A stretch of 61,653 bases of DNA from Sphaerisporangium cinnabarinum (GCA_003052455.1 QAPD01000046.1:1-61653), one strand, 5' to 3'; positions 25,760-34,032 are shown, counted from the first letter of the stretch. Numbers and translations are program-made. The notes: generated by a model not told the origin, from the letters alone.

Positions 25760-26932
25760 CTAGGGCTCGACCCAGCCGCCCGACGCCGCGCTGCGCTCGA
25801 CCGCGTCGAGCACGCGCTGGACCACCAGGCCGTCCGCGAAGGTCGGCGCCGGGTGCGTCCCGGCGGCGATGCCCTCGACCAGGTCGACGACCTGGTGCGT
25901 GAAGGCGTGCTCGTAGCCGAGGCCGTGGCCCGCGGGCCACCAGTGCCCGACGTACGCGTGCTGCGGCTCCGTCACGACGATGCGGCGGAAGCCCGCGACG
26001 GCCGGGTCGTCGGCGGCGTCGAAGTAGTGCAGGACGTTCATGTCCTCGAAGTCGAACGCGACCGAGCCCTTCGACCCGTTGATCTCCAGGCGGATCGCGT
26101 TCTTGCGGCCGTAGGCGAACCGGGTCGCCTCGAACGTGCCGATCGCGCCGCCGGACATCCGGGCGAGGAAGATCGCGGCGTCGTCCACGGTGACGGGGCC
26201 GCGCTCGGTGCCGCCCTGTCCCGAGAGCCCGGCGAACTCCGTCGCGACCGGACGCTCCTTGACGAACGTCTCGAGCAGCCCCGAGACGCTCGTGATCCGC
26301 TCGCCGGTGATGAACTGGGCGAGGTCGATGACGTGCGCGCCGATGTCGCCGAGCGCGCCGCTGCCCGCCTTGGTCTTGTCCAGCCGCCACGACAGGGGCG
26401 CGTCCTCGTCCGCGATCCAGTCCTGGAGGTACTGCGCGCGCACGTGCCGCACGGTACCGATGCGGCCGTCGGCCACGAGCTGGCGCGCGAGCTGGATCGC
26501 CGGCACGCGACGGTAGGTGAAGCCCACCATCGCGACCTGTCCGCGCTGCGCGGCGGCCTCGGCGGCCGCGACCATCTTCTCGGCCTCGGCGACGGTGTTC
26601 GCGAGCGGCTTCTCGCAGAGCACGTGCTTGCCGGCCTCGAGCGCCGCGATCGCGATCTCGGCGTGGGTGTCGCCGGGCGTGCACACGTCGACGAGGTCGA
26701 CGTCGTCCCGGCCGACGAGCGCCTGCCAGCTCGTCTCCGTGGACTCCCAGCCGAGCCGCTGCGCGGCGGCGGCGACCGCCTCCGGGTTGCGGCCGCCGAG
26801 GACCCGCATCCGCGGGTCGAGGGGGAGGTCGAAGAACCGGGGGGCGGTCCGCCAGGCCTGCGAGTGCGCTGCCCCCATGAACGAGTACCCGACCATGCCG
26901 ACGCCGAGCTGCGCGCCGTCGTTTCCTGCCAT
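25760..26932 (-). CDS. Gfo/Idh/MocA-family sugar dehydrogenase (set 2)
   Basis: 390 residues. The nucleotide-binding loop is VGYSFMGAAHSQAW (about 14-27), then VCTPGDTHAE and CEKPLANT; the C-terminal half carries the substrate domain with GDIGAHVIDLAQ. The GYSFMG form is typical of a branch that accompanies sugar importers and epimerases. It would use NAD(P) on an imported sugar or inositol-like compound; the substrate is unknown. GGAAGGAA stands about six bases before the ATG. It follows the set 2 binding-protein gene after a strong hairpin, so it may be transcribed both from the importer operon and separately. Confidence 0.92.
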   Translation of the reverse strand: MAGNDGAQLGVGMVGYSFMGAAHSQAWRTAPRFFDLPLDPRMRVLGGRNPEAVAAAAQRLGWESTETSWQALVGRDDVDLVDVCTPGDTHAEIAIAALEAGKHVLCEKPLANTVAEAEKMVAAAEAAAQRGQVAMVGFTYRRVPAIQLARQLVADGRIGTVRHVRAQYLQDWIADEDAPLSWRLDKTKAGSGALGDIGAHVIDLAQFITGERITSVSGLLETFVKERPVATEFAGLSGQGGTERGPVTVDDAAIFLARMSGGAIGTFEATRFAYGRKNAIRLEINGSKGSVAFDFEDMNVLHYFDAADDPAVAGFRRIVVTEPQHAYVGHWWPAGHGLGYEHAFTHQVVDLVEGIAAGTHPAPTFADGLVVQRVLDAVERSAASGGWVEP

Positions 26933-26970
26933 GACGTTCCTTCCGTGCTCCTCACGGCGCACGCCCACGG

Positions 26971-27005
26971 TCCGGCCGGGCGGTACCCGGGCGGACCGTG
27001 GGCGT
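26971..27005 (-). terminator. Terminator-like hairpin after the second sugar-binding protein gene
   Basis: ACGCCCACGGTCCG (26971-26984) pairs perfectly with CGGACCGTGGGCGT (26992-27005). It lies in the 119-base gap before the dehydrogenase gene. Confidence 0.65.
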
Positions 27006-27051
27006 GGTCCGCGTGCTTCCTGCTGCGTGCTGACGGGTGTCAGCGGGTCCG

Positions 27052-28119
27052 TCAGGACTGGAACGCGCTCGGCAGGTACTGGTCGACGTTGTCCTTCGTC
27101 ACGACGGGCGCGAAGAGCTGGACCGTGCGCGGGACGTCGGACGACGCGAGGTCGCTGAGGTTCTTCTCGTGCGCGACGAGGCGGGCGAGCTTGATGCCGT
27201 CCGCGGCCTGCGTCGACGGGTAGACGACCGTCGCCTGCAGGACGGAGTCGCCGGACTGGATGTGCTCCATGACCTGCTTCGAGCCGGCGCCGCCGACCAT
27301 GAAGAACTCGTCGCGGCCCGCGTTCTCGATCGCCGAGAGCACGCCGACGCCCTGGTCGTCGTCGTGGTTCCAGATGGCGTCGATCTGCGGCGCGGCCTGG
27401 AGGAGGTTGGCCGTCGCGGCCTCGCCGCCCTGGACCGTGAAGTCCGCGGCGACGCGGTTGTCGACGTCGAGGCCGCAGTCGGACAGCGCGTCCTCGAAGC
27501 CCTGGCTGCGGTCCTGCGTGAGCGGGAGCGAGTCGATGCCGGCGATCTCGGCCACCACGGCGTCCGGGTTGTCGCCCAGCTGCTCGCAGATGTACTGGCC
27601 GGCGCTGACGCCCATGCCGTAGTTGTCGCCGAGCACGGTGGTGCGCGCCGCGAACGGGCTGGAGAACTCGCGGTCGACGTTGATGACGGGGATCCCGGCG
27701 TCCATCGCCTTCGTCGCGACCTCGGTGAGCGCGGCGCCGTCGAACGGCAGGAGCACGATCGCGTCGACGCCGTCGTTGATGAAGCCCTCGATCTGGCTGA
27801 TCTGGACGTTCACGTCGTTCGTGCCGTCGGCGACGCGCAGCTCGACGTCCTCGTACTCCGCGGCCTCGGCCTCGGCGGCGGTCGTGATGGCGCCCATCCA
27901 GCCGTGGTCGGCGGCGGGGGCCGAGAAGCCGATGACGATCGGGTCGCCCGGGGCGTCGTTGTCGGAGACGGCCTGGTTGGTGCTGCCCCCGCCGTCGCCC
28001 TCGGTCGTGCCCTCGTCCTGCGGCGTGTTGGAGGTGCACGCCGTCGCGATCAGCGCGATCGAGGCGGCCGAGACCGTCGCGAGCGTGATGCGGCGGCGGA
28101 GGGTGGTGCGTGCGGACAT
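27052..28119 (-). CDS. Sugar ABC importer, substrate-binding lipoprotein (set 2)
   Basis: 355 residues. The lipoprotein signal ends at Cys28 (LIATAC), then a Gly/Asp/Glu linker. The mature part is an RbsB-like (periplasmic-binding-protein 4) fold with IVIGFSAPAADHGWMGA, DAIVLLPFDGAAL, PVINVDREF and IDAIWNHDDDQGVG. A ribose, xylose or inositol-type ligand is plausible but not decided. AAGGAG stands about five bases before the ATG. It belongs with the single permease and double ATPase encoded upstream and is separated from them by a 119-base gap with a stem-loop, a common way to raise binding-protein levels. Confidence 0.93.
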   Translation of the reverse strand: MSARTTLRRRITLATVSAASIALIATACTSNTPQDEGTTEGDGGGSTNQAVSDNDAPGDPIVIGFSAPAADHGWMGAITTAAEAEAAEYEDVELRVADGTNDVNVQISQIEGFINDGVDAIVLLPFDGAALTEVATKAMDAGIPVINVDREFSSPFAARTTVLGDNYGMGVSAGQYICEQLGDNPDAVVAEIAGIDSLPLTQDRSQGFEDALSDCGLDVDNRVAADFTVQGGEAATANLLQAAPQIDAIWNHDDDQGVGVLSAIENAGRDEFFMVGGAGSKQVMEHIQSGDSVLQATVVYPSTQAADGIKLARLVAHEKNLSDLASSDVPRTVQLFAPVVTKDNVDQYLPSAFQS

Positions 28120-28194
28120 GGGATCTCCTTCGATGCTGTCCTGCGGGTGGAACCTCAGGGGAACTGACGGGGTGGTGGGTGGTGCGGGGCTCGT

Positions 28195-28234
28195 CCCGGG
28201 CTGCCGCGGGGCGCGGAGGCGCCGCGCGCCCGGG
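28195..28234 (-). terminator. Stem-loop between permease and binding-protein genes (set 2)
   Basis: GCGCGG (28211-28216) pairs with CCGCGC (28222-28227), with CCCGGG flanks at 28195-28200 and 28229-28234 able to extend the stem. The read is weak. It could be a processing or attenuation hairpin in the importer message. Confidence 0.4.
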
Positions 28235-28238
28235 GTCG

Positions 28239-29279
28239 CTAGGTGGTGCGCCGGGAGAGGCGCTGCTGGAGCAGCACCGCGCCGACGATGATCGCGCCCT
28301 TGGCGATCTGCTGGACCGAGCTGTCGACGTTGTTGATGATGAAGACGTTCGTGAGCGTCGTGAAGATGAGGACACCGAGCACGGTGCCGACGATCGTGCC
28401 CCGGCCGCCCGCGAGGAGCGTGCCGCCGACGACGACCGCGGCGATGGTGTCGAGCTCGAGGAGCAGGCCGTTGGTCGAGGACCCGGCGCTCGTGCGGGCG
28501 AGGATCATGACGCCGGCGATGCCCGCGGTGAGCCCGGACAGCGCGTACACGTACAGGAGGTGACGCTTGACCTTGATGCCCGCGAGGCGCGCGGCCTCGG
28601 CGTTGCCGCCGACGGCGACCGTCCGGCGGCCGAACGTCGTGCGGTTGAAGAGGAACCAGCCGAGCACGGCGACGATCGCGAAGATCCACACGATCTTCGG
28701 GACCCCGAGGAGGTTGCCCCGGAAGATGTCGTTGAACGCGTCGACCTGGACGATCTGCGTGCGCTTCTGCGCGATGAGCTCGGCGAGGCCACGCGCCGCG
28801 ACGAGCATCGCGAGCGTCGCGATGAACGCCACGACCCGCCCGTAGGCGATGATCAGGCCGTTGAGGAGCCCGGCGCCGAGGCCGACCGCGAGCGCGCAGA
28901 TCACCATGACGACCCAGCCGTACGACTGGGTCGCGAGCGTCGTCGCCCACACGGAGGAGAGCCCGAGCACGGAGCCGACCGACAGGTCGATGCCGCCCGT
29001 CGTGATGACGAACGTCATCCCGATCGCCAGGACGCCGGTGACCGACCCGAGGCTGAGGATGGTCATGAGGTTGCTGACGCTCGCGAACCGCTCCCCTGCC
29101 GTCGCGAAGCCCACGGCGCACAGGAGGAGCAGCGCGAGGACGAGACCGATGTTCCGGCCCGCCGCCCCGGACATGAATCCGGAACGACGAGGCTGGCTCG
29201 CGGCCTTCTCGACACGCGCCGACTCGTCGGCGTCCGGCTTGTTCGTCGGCATCGACGCCGACACCTGCTGCTCGCTCAC
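28239..29279 (-). CDS. Sugar ABC importer permease, RbsC-like (set 2)
   Basis: 346 residues with a ~40-residue hydrophilic N-terminus and about nine membrane spans. Signatures are ITTGGIDLSVGSVLGLSS, VAFIATLAMLVAARG and VVVGGTLLAGGRGT. As the only permease of set 2 it should act as a homodimer. The ATPase stop overlaps this start by four bases (ATGA). Family known from ribose, xylose and inositol importers. Confidence 0.94.
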   Translation of the reverse strand: MSEQQVSASMPTNKPDADESARVEKAASQPRRSGFMSGAAGRNIGLVLALLLLCAVGFATAGERFASVSNLMTILSLGSVTGVLAIGMTFVITTGGIDLSVGSVLGLSSVWATTLATQSYGWVVMVICALAVGLGAGLLNGLIIAYGRVVAFIATLAMLVAARGLAELIAQKRTQIVQVDAFNDIFRGNLLGVPKIVWIFAIVAVLGWFLFNRTTFGRRTVAVGGNAEAARLAGIKVKRHLLYVYALSGLTAGIAGVMILARTSAGSSTNGLLLELDTIAAVVVGGTLLAGGRGTIVGTVLGVLIFTTLTNVFIINNVDSSVQQIAKGAIIVGAVLLQQRLSRRTT

Positions 29280-30796
29280 GCGACACTTCCTTCCATGACC
29301 ATGTCGAGCACCTGGTGCTCGTCGATGGAGCTCGAGGGCCCCTCGTGGACGACGCGACCCTCGGAGACGACGAGGACACGGTCGGCGAGGCCGAGGACTT
29401 CGGGGATCTCGCTGGACACGACGACGACGGCGGCACCCTCGTCGGCGAGCCTGCGGATGAGGGCGTAGATCTCGGCGCGCGCGCCGACGTCGACGCCGCG
29501 CGTGGGCTCGTCGAGGAGCAGCACGCGGCAGCCGTGGACGAGCCAGCGGGCGAGCATCGCCTTCTGCTGGTTGCCGCCCGACAGCGTGCGGATGGCCCGG
29601 TCGACGCCGGTGGGGCGCAGCTCGAGCGAGTCCGCCTGCTCCTTCGCTGCCTTGCGCTCGGCGCTCTCGTCGAGCAGACCGAACCGCGCGAAGCGCGAGA
29701 ACGTCGAGAGCGTGACGTTGCGGTACACGGGCTCGTCGAGCAGCAGACCCTGGCTCTTGCGCTCCTCGGGCGCGAGCCCGATCCCGGCGTCCACGGCAGC
29801 GGCGACCGAGCCGGCACGGAGCCGCTTCGAGTCCACCGTCACGGTGCCCGCGGTCGCCTTGCGCGCGCCGTAGACCGTCTCGATGATCTCCGAGCGGCCC
29901 GCGCCCACGAGCCCGGCGAGGCCGACGATCTCTCCGGCACGCACCTGGAACGAGACGTCCGCGAACACGCCGCGCAGGCTCAGCCCCGCGACGTCGAGCA
30001 CGACGGGCGCGGCGTCCGTCGGGCCGTCGGAGTCCGGGAAGACGTACTCGACCGAGCGCCCGGTCATGAGCGTGATGAGCTTCGCCGTCGGGGTCTCGGA
30101 CACCGGGAGGTTCTGGGCGACGGTGCGTCCGTCCTTGAGGACGGTGATGCGGTCGCCGATCTCGCGGATCTCCTCGAGCCGGTGGGAGATGTAGACGACG
30201 GCGACGCCCGCCTTCGTCAGCTCCTTCACGACGCGGAAGAGGTTGCCCACCTCCTCGGAGTCGAGCACCGCCGAGGGCTCGTCCATGATGATGACGCGCG
30301 CGTCGTGGGACAGCGCCCGGGCCATGGAGACGATCTGCTTGCCGGCTGCCGACAGCCGCCCGACCTCCGTGCTCGGCGAGACCTCCGAGTGACCGAGGCG
30401 CTTGAGCAGCTCGCGCGTCTTGCGCACCGCCTCGCGTCGCTGGGAGAACCCCATGGTCGCGAGCTCGTGCCCGAGGTACACGTTCTCCGCGACGGTCAGG
30501 CCGTCGACGACGTCGAGCTCCTGGTACATCGTCGCGACGCCGTGCTTCAGCGCCGCCACGGGGTCGGAGATGGTGATGGGCTCGCCGTCGAGGAGGATCT
30601 GGCCCTCGGTGGGCTGGTGAGCACCGGCGAGCACCTTGATGAGCGTGGACTTGCCGGCCCCGTTCTGACCGAGGAGACAGTGGACCTCGCCCGGGAGGAT
30701 CTCGAGATCGACGCCGTCGAGCGCACGAGCCCCGGGGAAGACCTTGACGATGCCCTGCATCTGCAGGAGCGGCTGGGGAGGGTCTGCGGTGACCAT
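29276..30796 (-). CDS. Sugar ABC importer double ATPase, RbsA-like (set 2)
   Basis: 506 residues, two ABC domains. The first has Walker A GQNGAGKST (43-51) and IIMDEPSAVLD; the second has the family's altered loop GLVGAGRSE, then LSGGNQQK and LLDEPTRGVDVGA. Size is normal for RbsA/MglA/XylG. It drives the set 2 importer from the cytoplasm. There is no ribosome site: the ATG is six bases after a -10 box, so the message is probably leaderless. First gene of an operon controlled by operator site 2. Confidence 0.95.
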   Translation of the reverse strand: MVTADPPQPLLQMQGIVKVFPGARALDGVDLEILPGEVHCLLGQNGAGKSTLIKVLAGAHQPTEGQILLDGEPITISDPVAALKHGVATMYQELDVVDGLTVAENVYLGHELATMGFSQRREAVRKTRELLKRLGHSEVSPSTEVGRLSAAGKQIVSMARALSHDARVIIMDEPSAVLDSEEVGNLFRVVKELTKAGVAVVYISHRLEEIREIGDRITVLKDGRTVAQNLPVSETPTAKLITLMTGRSVEYVFPDSDGPTDAAPVVLDVAGLSLRGVFADVSFQVRAGEIVGLAGLVGAGRSEIIETVYGARKATAGTVTVDSKRLRAGSVAAAVDAGIGLAPEERKSQGLLLDEPVYRNVTLSTFSRFARFGLLDESAERKAAKEQADSLELRPTGVDRAIRTLSGGNQQKAMLARWLVHGCRVLLLDEPTRGVDVGARAEIYALIRRLADEGAAVVVVSSEIPEVLGLADRVLVVSEGRVVHEGPSSSIDEHQVLDMVMEGSVA

Positions 30797-30838
30797 GCGG
30801 TGAACCTAGCGAACCTTTTGACGAGCGTCAATCATAAG
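30796..30838 (-). promoter_or_regulatory. Leaderless promoter with ROK-type operator (site 2)
   Basis: Minus strand: -35 TTGACG (30831-30826), 17-base spacer, -10 TAGGTT (30808-30803), six bases, then the ATG at 30796. The operator CTTTTG-N12-CATAAG covers 30815-30838 and overlaps the -35 box at the same offset as site 1. Confidence 0.8.
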
Positions 30839-31102
30839 GTTGTCGTCTTTTGCCACTGTTACCACTCCGTGACCGACAAAAGTGTGCGCGCCCTTGGCGC
30901 CCGATGGGAACGCTCCCGCCGCTCCGTGCGTGTCACGGGGTGCGGCAGAGGCGGTAGGGTCCGGCAGGCCCTGCACGAGCAGGGATGCCGAGAATTCGAC
31001 GTGCGATCGGGGGCCAGGGGGGAGCTCGAGGGGCGGTCGTCGCCCGGACCGGAGGACCGTCGTCGGACCTCCACACCTTTCGACGACGTCCATGTCGCCT
31101 TG
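30839..31102. other. Non-coding stretch between two operator-promoters
   Basis: No convincing gene. It includes a locally AT-richer part (30839-30890) with TTTTGCCAC ... GTGACCGACAAAA, an imperfect inverted pattern that may bind a further regulator. A short minus-strand open frame (31093-30806) crosses it but has poor codon bias. It may simply be the leader of transcripts from operator site 3. Confidence 0.4.
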
Positions 31103-31145
31103 GGAGGGGACAGTAGGGTACCTTTTGGCGATCGTCAAGCAAAAG
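31103..31145 (-). promoter_or_regulatory. Third ROK-type operator with a minus-strand promoter (site 3)
   Basis: The operator CTTTTG-N12-CAAAAG covers 31122-31145. On the minus strand TTGACG (31138-31133), 17 bases and TACTGT (31115-31110) copy the geometry of sites 1 and 2. It lies 60 bases before the ROK gene on the other strand, so it may also mediate autoregulation. A plus-strand promoter here is not clear. Confidence 0.7.
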
Positions 31146-31205
31146 CCGATGACTCGTCCGCCTGGTACGGACGACCGACGAGAGGCTCCGTGATTCACTG
31201 TGCCC

Positions 31206-32387
31206 ATGGAGGAACTGCTGAAGTTCGCGCCGCGCCCGACCGGTGCCGGCGACATGTTCCAGCTGCTCCGGGACGGTCAGCCGCGCACCCGTGCGGACCT
31301 CGCAGCGATCACGGGACAGGCGCGGTCGACCATCGCCGCCCGGATCGACCTCCTCATGTCGGCCGGCCTCATCGCCCCCGCGGGCGAGGCCAGCTCGACC
31401 GGCGGGCGCCCGCCCGTGACCTTCGCCTTCAGCCCTGAGGCGCGCATCGTCCTCGCCGTCGACCTCGGCGCGACCCACGCCCGCCTGGCGGTCACGGACC
31501 TCGCGTCCAACGTGCTCGCCGAGACGGACGCGGCGCTCGCGATCGCGGACGGTCCCGACGTCGTCCTGTCGTGGGTCGCGGACACCGGTGAGAAGCTCGT
31601 CGCGACCACCGGGCGCAGCATCGACGACCTGGTCAGCGTCGGCGTCGGCCTCCCCGGACCCGTCGAGCACTCCTCCGGGCGGCCCATCAACCCGCCGATC
31701 ATGCCCGCGTGGGACGACGTCGACGTCCCCGGCATCCTGCAGAAGCGGTTCGACGCCTCCGTGCTCGTCGACAACGACGTGAACATCATGGCGCTCGGCG
31801 AGCACCGCACGGCCTGGCCCGCCGTCACCGACATGCTCTTCGTCAAGGTCGCGACGGGCATCGGCTCGGGCATCATCGCCGACGGCGAGCTCCGGCGCGG
31901 CGCGCAGGGCGCCGCGGGCGACATCGGGCACGTCGCCGTCCCGAGCGCCGCCGACGTCCCGTGCCGCTGCGGGAACGTGGGCTGCCTCGAGGCCGTCGCG
32001 AGCGGCCAGGCCGTCGCCGCCGCCCTCGCCGCCGCGGGCCTCGACGCCACCACCAGCTCCGACGTCGTCGCGCTCGTGCGCGGCGGCGACCTCACCGCGA
32101 GCCAGGCCGTGCGCCAGGCCGGGCGCGACATCGGCTCCGTCCTCGCGGCGTGCGTCAGCCTGCTCAACCCCTCGCTCATCGTCATCGGCGGCATCGTCGC
32201 CGAGGCCGGCGAGCACCTCATCGCGGGCATCCGCGAGATCGTGTACCAGCGCTCGCTGCCGCTCGCGACGCAGCACCTGCGCATCGTCACCTCGCAGGCA
32301 CGAGGTCAGGCCGGCGTGCTCGGTGCGAGCGCCATGGCCGTCGATCACGTACTCTCGCCCGCAGCGATCGACGCGCTCATCGCCTGA
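31206..32387 (+). CDS. ROK-family transcriptional repressor
   Basis: 393 residues. A winged helix-turn-helix (about 15-75) is followed by a ROK kinase-like domain: DLGATHARLAV (86 onward), VGVGLPGPV, VDNDVNIMALGEH, and the zinc motif with His242, Cys253, Cys255 and Cys260. ROK repressors (NagC, XylR, Mlc type) sense a sugar or sugar phosphate and release DNA. The ATG at 31206 lies six bases after a GTG at 31200 in the same frame; neither has a good ribosome site. Diverges from the set 2 importer operon, with operators on both sides of the shared region. The likely repressor of both importer operons (inference). Confidence 0.93.
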   Translation: MEELLKFAPRPTGAGDMFQLLRDGQPRTRADLAAITGQARSTIAARIDLLMSAGLIAPAGEASSTGGRPPVTFAFSPEARIVLAVDLGATHARLAVTDLASNVLAETDAALAIADGPDVVLSWVADTGEKLVATTGRSIDDLVSVGVGLPGPVEHSSGRPINPPIMPAWDDVDVPGILQKRFDASVLVDNDVNIMALGEHRTAWPAVTDMLFVKVATGIGSGIIADGELRRGAQGAAGDIGHVAVPSAADVPCRCGNVGCLEAVASGQAVAAALAAAGLDATTSSDVVALVRGGDLTASQAVRQAGRDIGSVLAACVSLLNPSLIVIGGIVAEAGEHLIAGIREIVYQRSLPLATQHLRIVTSQARGQAGVLGASAMAVDHVLSPAAIDALIA

Positions 32388-32456
32388 GCGCGGTCGACGG
32401 GGGCCGCTGCCCGCGCGCGCGGGCGCGACGAGTGTGACGAAGCACGAGGAGGAGTC

Positions 32457-33122
32457 ATGACCGAGCGGAACCGTCGAGCGCTCGTGGTCCGGGGCGGCTG
32501 GCCCGGGCACGCACCCGAGGAGGCCGCCGAGCTGTTCATCCCGTTCCTCGAGGCGTCCGGCTACGACGTGACGCTCGAGGGGTCGCTCGAGGCGTACGCC
32601 GACGAGGAGTTCATGACGAGCCTCGACCTCGTCGTGCAGTGCTGGACGATGGGCGAGATCCTCCCGGACGAGATGCGCGGGCTGCGCACCGCCATCTCGA
32701 ACGGCACCGGGTTCGCGGGCTGGCACGGCGGCATCGTCGACTCGTTCCGGCTCGCCACCGACTACCTGCAGATGGTGGGCGGGCAGTTCGCCGCCCACGC
32801 GCACGACCTCGTGGACCACACGATCGAGATCGTGCCCGAGCGCGCGGACCACCCGATCGTCGCCGGGATCGACTCGATCGCGCTGCACTCGGAGCAGTAC
32901 TGGGTGCTCGCCGACTCCTACAACGACGTCCTCGCGACGACGACGATCCTCCCGCGCGACGGCGACCCGTGGCACGAGCCCGTCGTCTCCCCCGCCGTGT
33001 GGACGCGCCGCTGGGGCGCCGGACGCATCTTCGTGTGCGCGGCGGGCCACCAGCTCGCCGACCTCGAGGTGCCGCCGATCCGCACGATCGTCGAGCGCGG
33101 CATCCTCTGGGCGAGCCGCTGA
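32457..33122 (+). CDS. Stand-alone ThuA-domain protein
   Basis: 221 residues, no signal peptide, so cytoplasmic. The ThuA-like fold shows as ALVVRGGWPGHAPEEAAE, LVVQCWTMGEIL, GFAGWHGGIVDSFR, HPIVAGIDSI and GRIFVCAAGHQ. ThuA proteins are class-I glutamine-amidotransferase-like; ThuA of rhizobia acts with the dehydrogenase ThuB in a keto-trehalose pathway, but the reaction is unclear. Third ThuA domain in the window and the only intracellular one. GAGGAGGAG lies just before the ATG. It follows the ROK gene by 69 bases and precedes the DapA-like gene by ten, forming a likely three-gene operon. Confidence 0.88.
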   Translation: MTERNRRALVVRGGWPGHAPEEAAELFIPFLEASGYDVTLEGSLEAYADEEFMTSLDLVVQCWTMGEILPDEMRGLRTAISNGTGFAGWHGGIVDSFRLATDYLQMVGGQFAAHAHDLVDHTIEIVPERADHPIVAGIDSIALHSEQYWVLADSYNDVLATTTILPRDGDPWHEPVVSPAVWTRRWGAGRIFVCAAGHQLADLEVPPIRTIVERGILWASR

Positions 33123-33132
33123 GCCCGCGCGC

Positions 33133-34032
33133 GTGACCGCTTTCCGCGGCCTCCTCGCCTACCCGATCACGCCCCTCACCGACGACGACGCCCCCGACCT
33201 CGGCGCCCTCGGCCGCCTGGTCCGGGATGCCGCCGAGGCGGGGGTCGACGGCGTCGTCGTGCTCGCGTCGTCGGGCGCGGGGGTCACGTTCGACCCGGAC
33301 GAGCGCGACGCCGTCGTGCGCGCGGCCGTGTCCGCGGGGTCGACGGGCACCACGGCCGTGCCCGTCCACGTCGCGGTGAGCGGCGCGTCGACGCGCGAGG
33401 TCCTCGCGCGGGCCCGCGCGGCGCGCGACGCGGGCGCCGACGGGCTCGTCCTCGCGCCGTTCTCCTACCTCCCGCTCGGCGAGGCGGAGGTCGTCGCGCT
33501 GTTCGAGGCGGTCGCGGCGGACGTCGACCTGCCGGTGTGCTTCTACAACCGCAGCGTCCAGACCGCGTACGACCTCACGCCGGGCGCCCTGGCGCACCTC
33601 GCCCGCACGACGACCGTCGCCGCGGTCAAGGACGCGGCGTCCACGCGCGCGCGACCTCAGGGCCGGGTCGCGGAGCTGCGGGCCGCGACGGACGGACTCG
33701 GGGTGAGCGTCGGGCTGAGCGGCGACGTCGCGCTCGTGCGCGGCGCGGAGCCGGCCGACGCCTGGCACACCGGGCTCGCCGCGCTCGTCCCCGCGGAGTA
33801 CGTCGCGCTCCGCCGCGCCCGCACCGCGGGCACGGTGCCCGACGCGCGGGTCGCCCGCTGGGTGCACGACCTCACGGACGTGCTCGCCGACCTGCGCCCG
33901 GTGAGCGGGTTCCACGCCCTCGCCGCCCTGCTCGGCGTGCCGACCGCTCCCCCGCGCGGGCCGTCGCTCCCCGTCCCGCCCGACGGCGTCGCGCGGCTGC
34001 GCGAGGTCGTCGCCCGGCGGCCCGGGGGCTGA
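33133..34032 (+). CDS. DapA/NanA-family (dihydrodipicolinate synthase-like) lyase
   Basis: 299 residues, class I aldolase barrel. Schiff-base Lys166 in AVKDAAS and Tyr138 in CFYNRS match DapA-family catalytic positions. The usual substrate-carboxylate loop (GTTGE) is replaced by ASSGAG (45-50), so it is not a true dihydrodipicolinate synthase; a keto-acid sugar aldolase or dehydratase is more likely. GTG start with no ribosome site, ten bases after the ThuA stop, so translation is probably coupled. It converges with the MetE-like gene, with a four-base gap between stops. Confidence 0.85.
   Translation: MTAFRGLLAYPITPLTDDDAPDLGALGRLVRDAAEAGVDGVVVLASSGAGVTFDPDERDAVVRAAVSAGSTGTTAVPVHVAVSGASTREVLARARAARDAGADGLVLAPFSYLPLGEAEVVALFEAVAADVDLPVCFYNRSVQTAYDLTPGALAHLARTTTVAAVKDAASTRARPQGRVAELRAATDGLGVSVGLSGDVALVRGAEPADAWHTGLAALVPAEYVALRRARTAGTVPDARVARWVHDLTDVLADLRPVSGFHALAALLGVPTAPPRGPSLPVPPDGVARLREVVARRPGG

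Noticed and set aside
20289-25763. An 1824-codon open frame on the plus strand
   Set aside because: Antisense image of the second giant ThuA-dehydrogenase gene with no recognisable protein features.
30806-31093. A 95-codon minus-strand frame downstream of operator site 3
   Set aside because: Codon third positions are not GC-biased like real genes here, no family features are seen, and it ends within a promoter. Kept only as part of the site 3 question.
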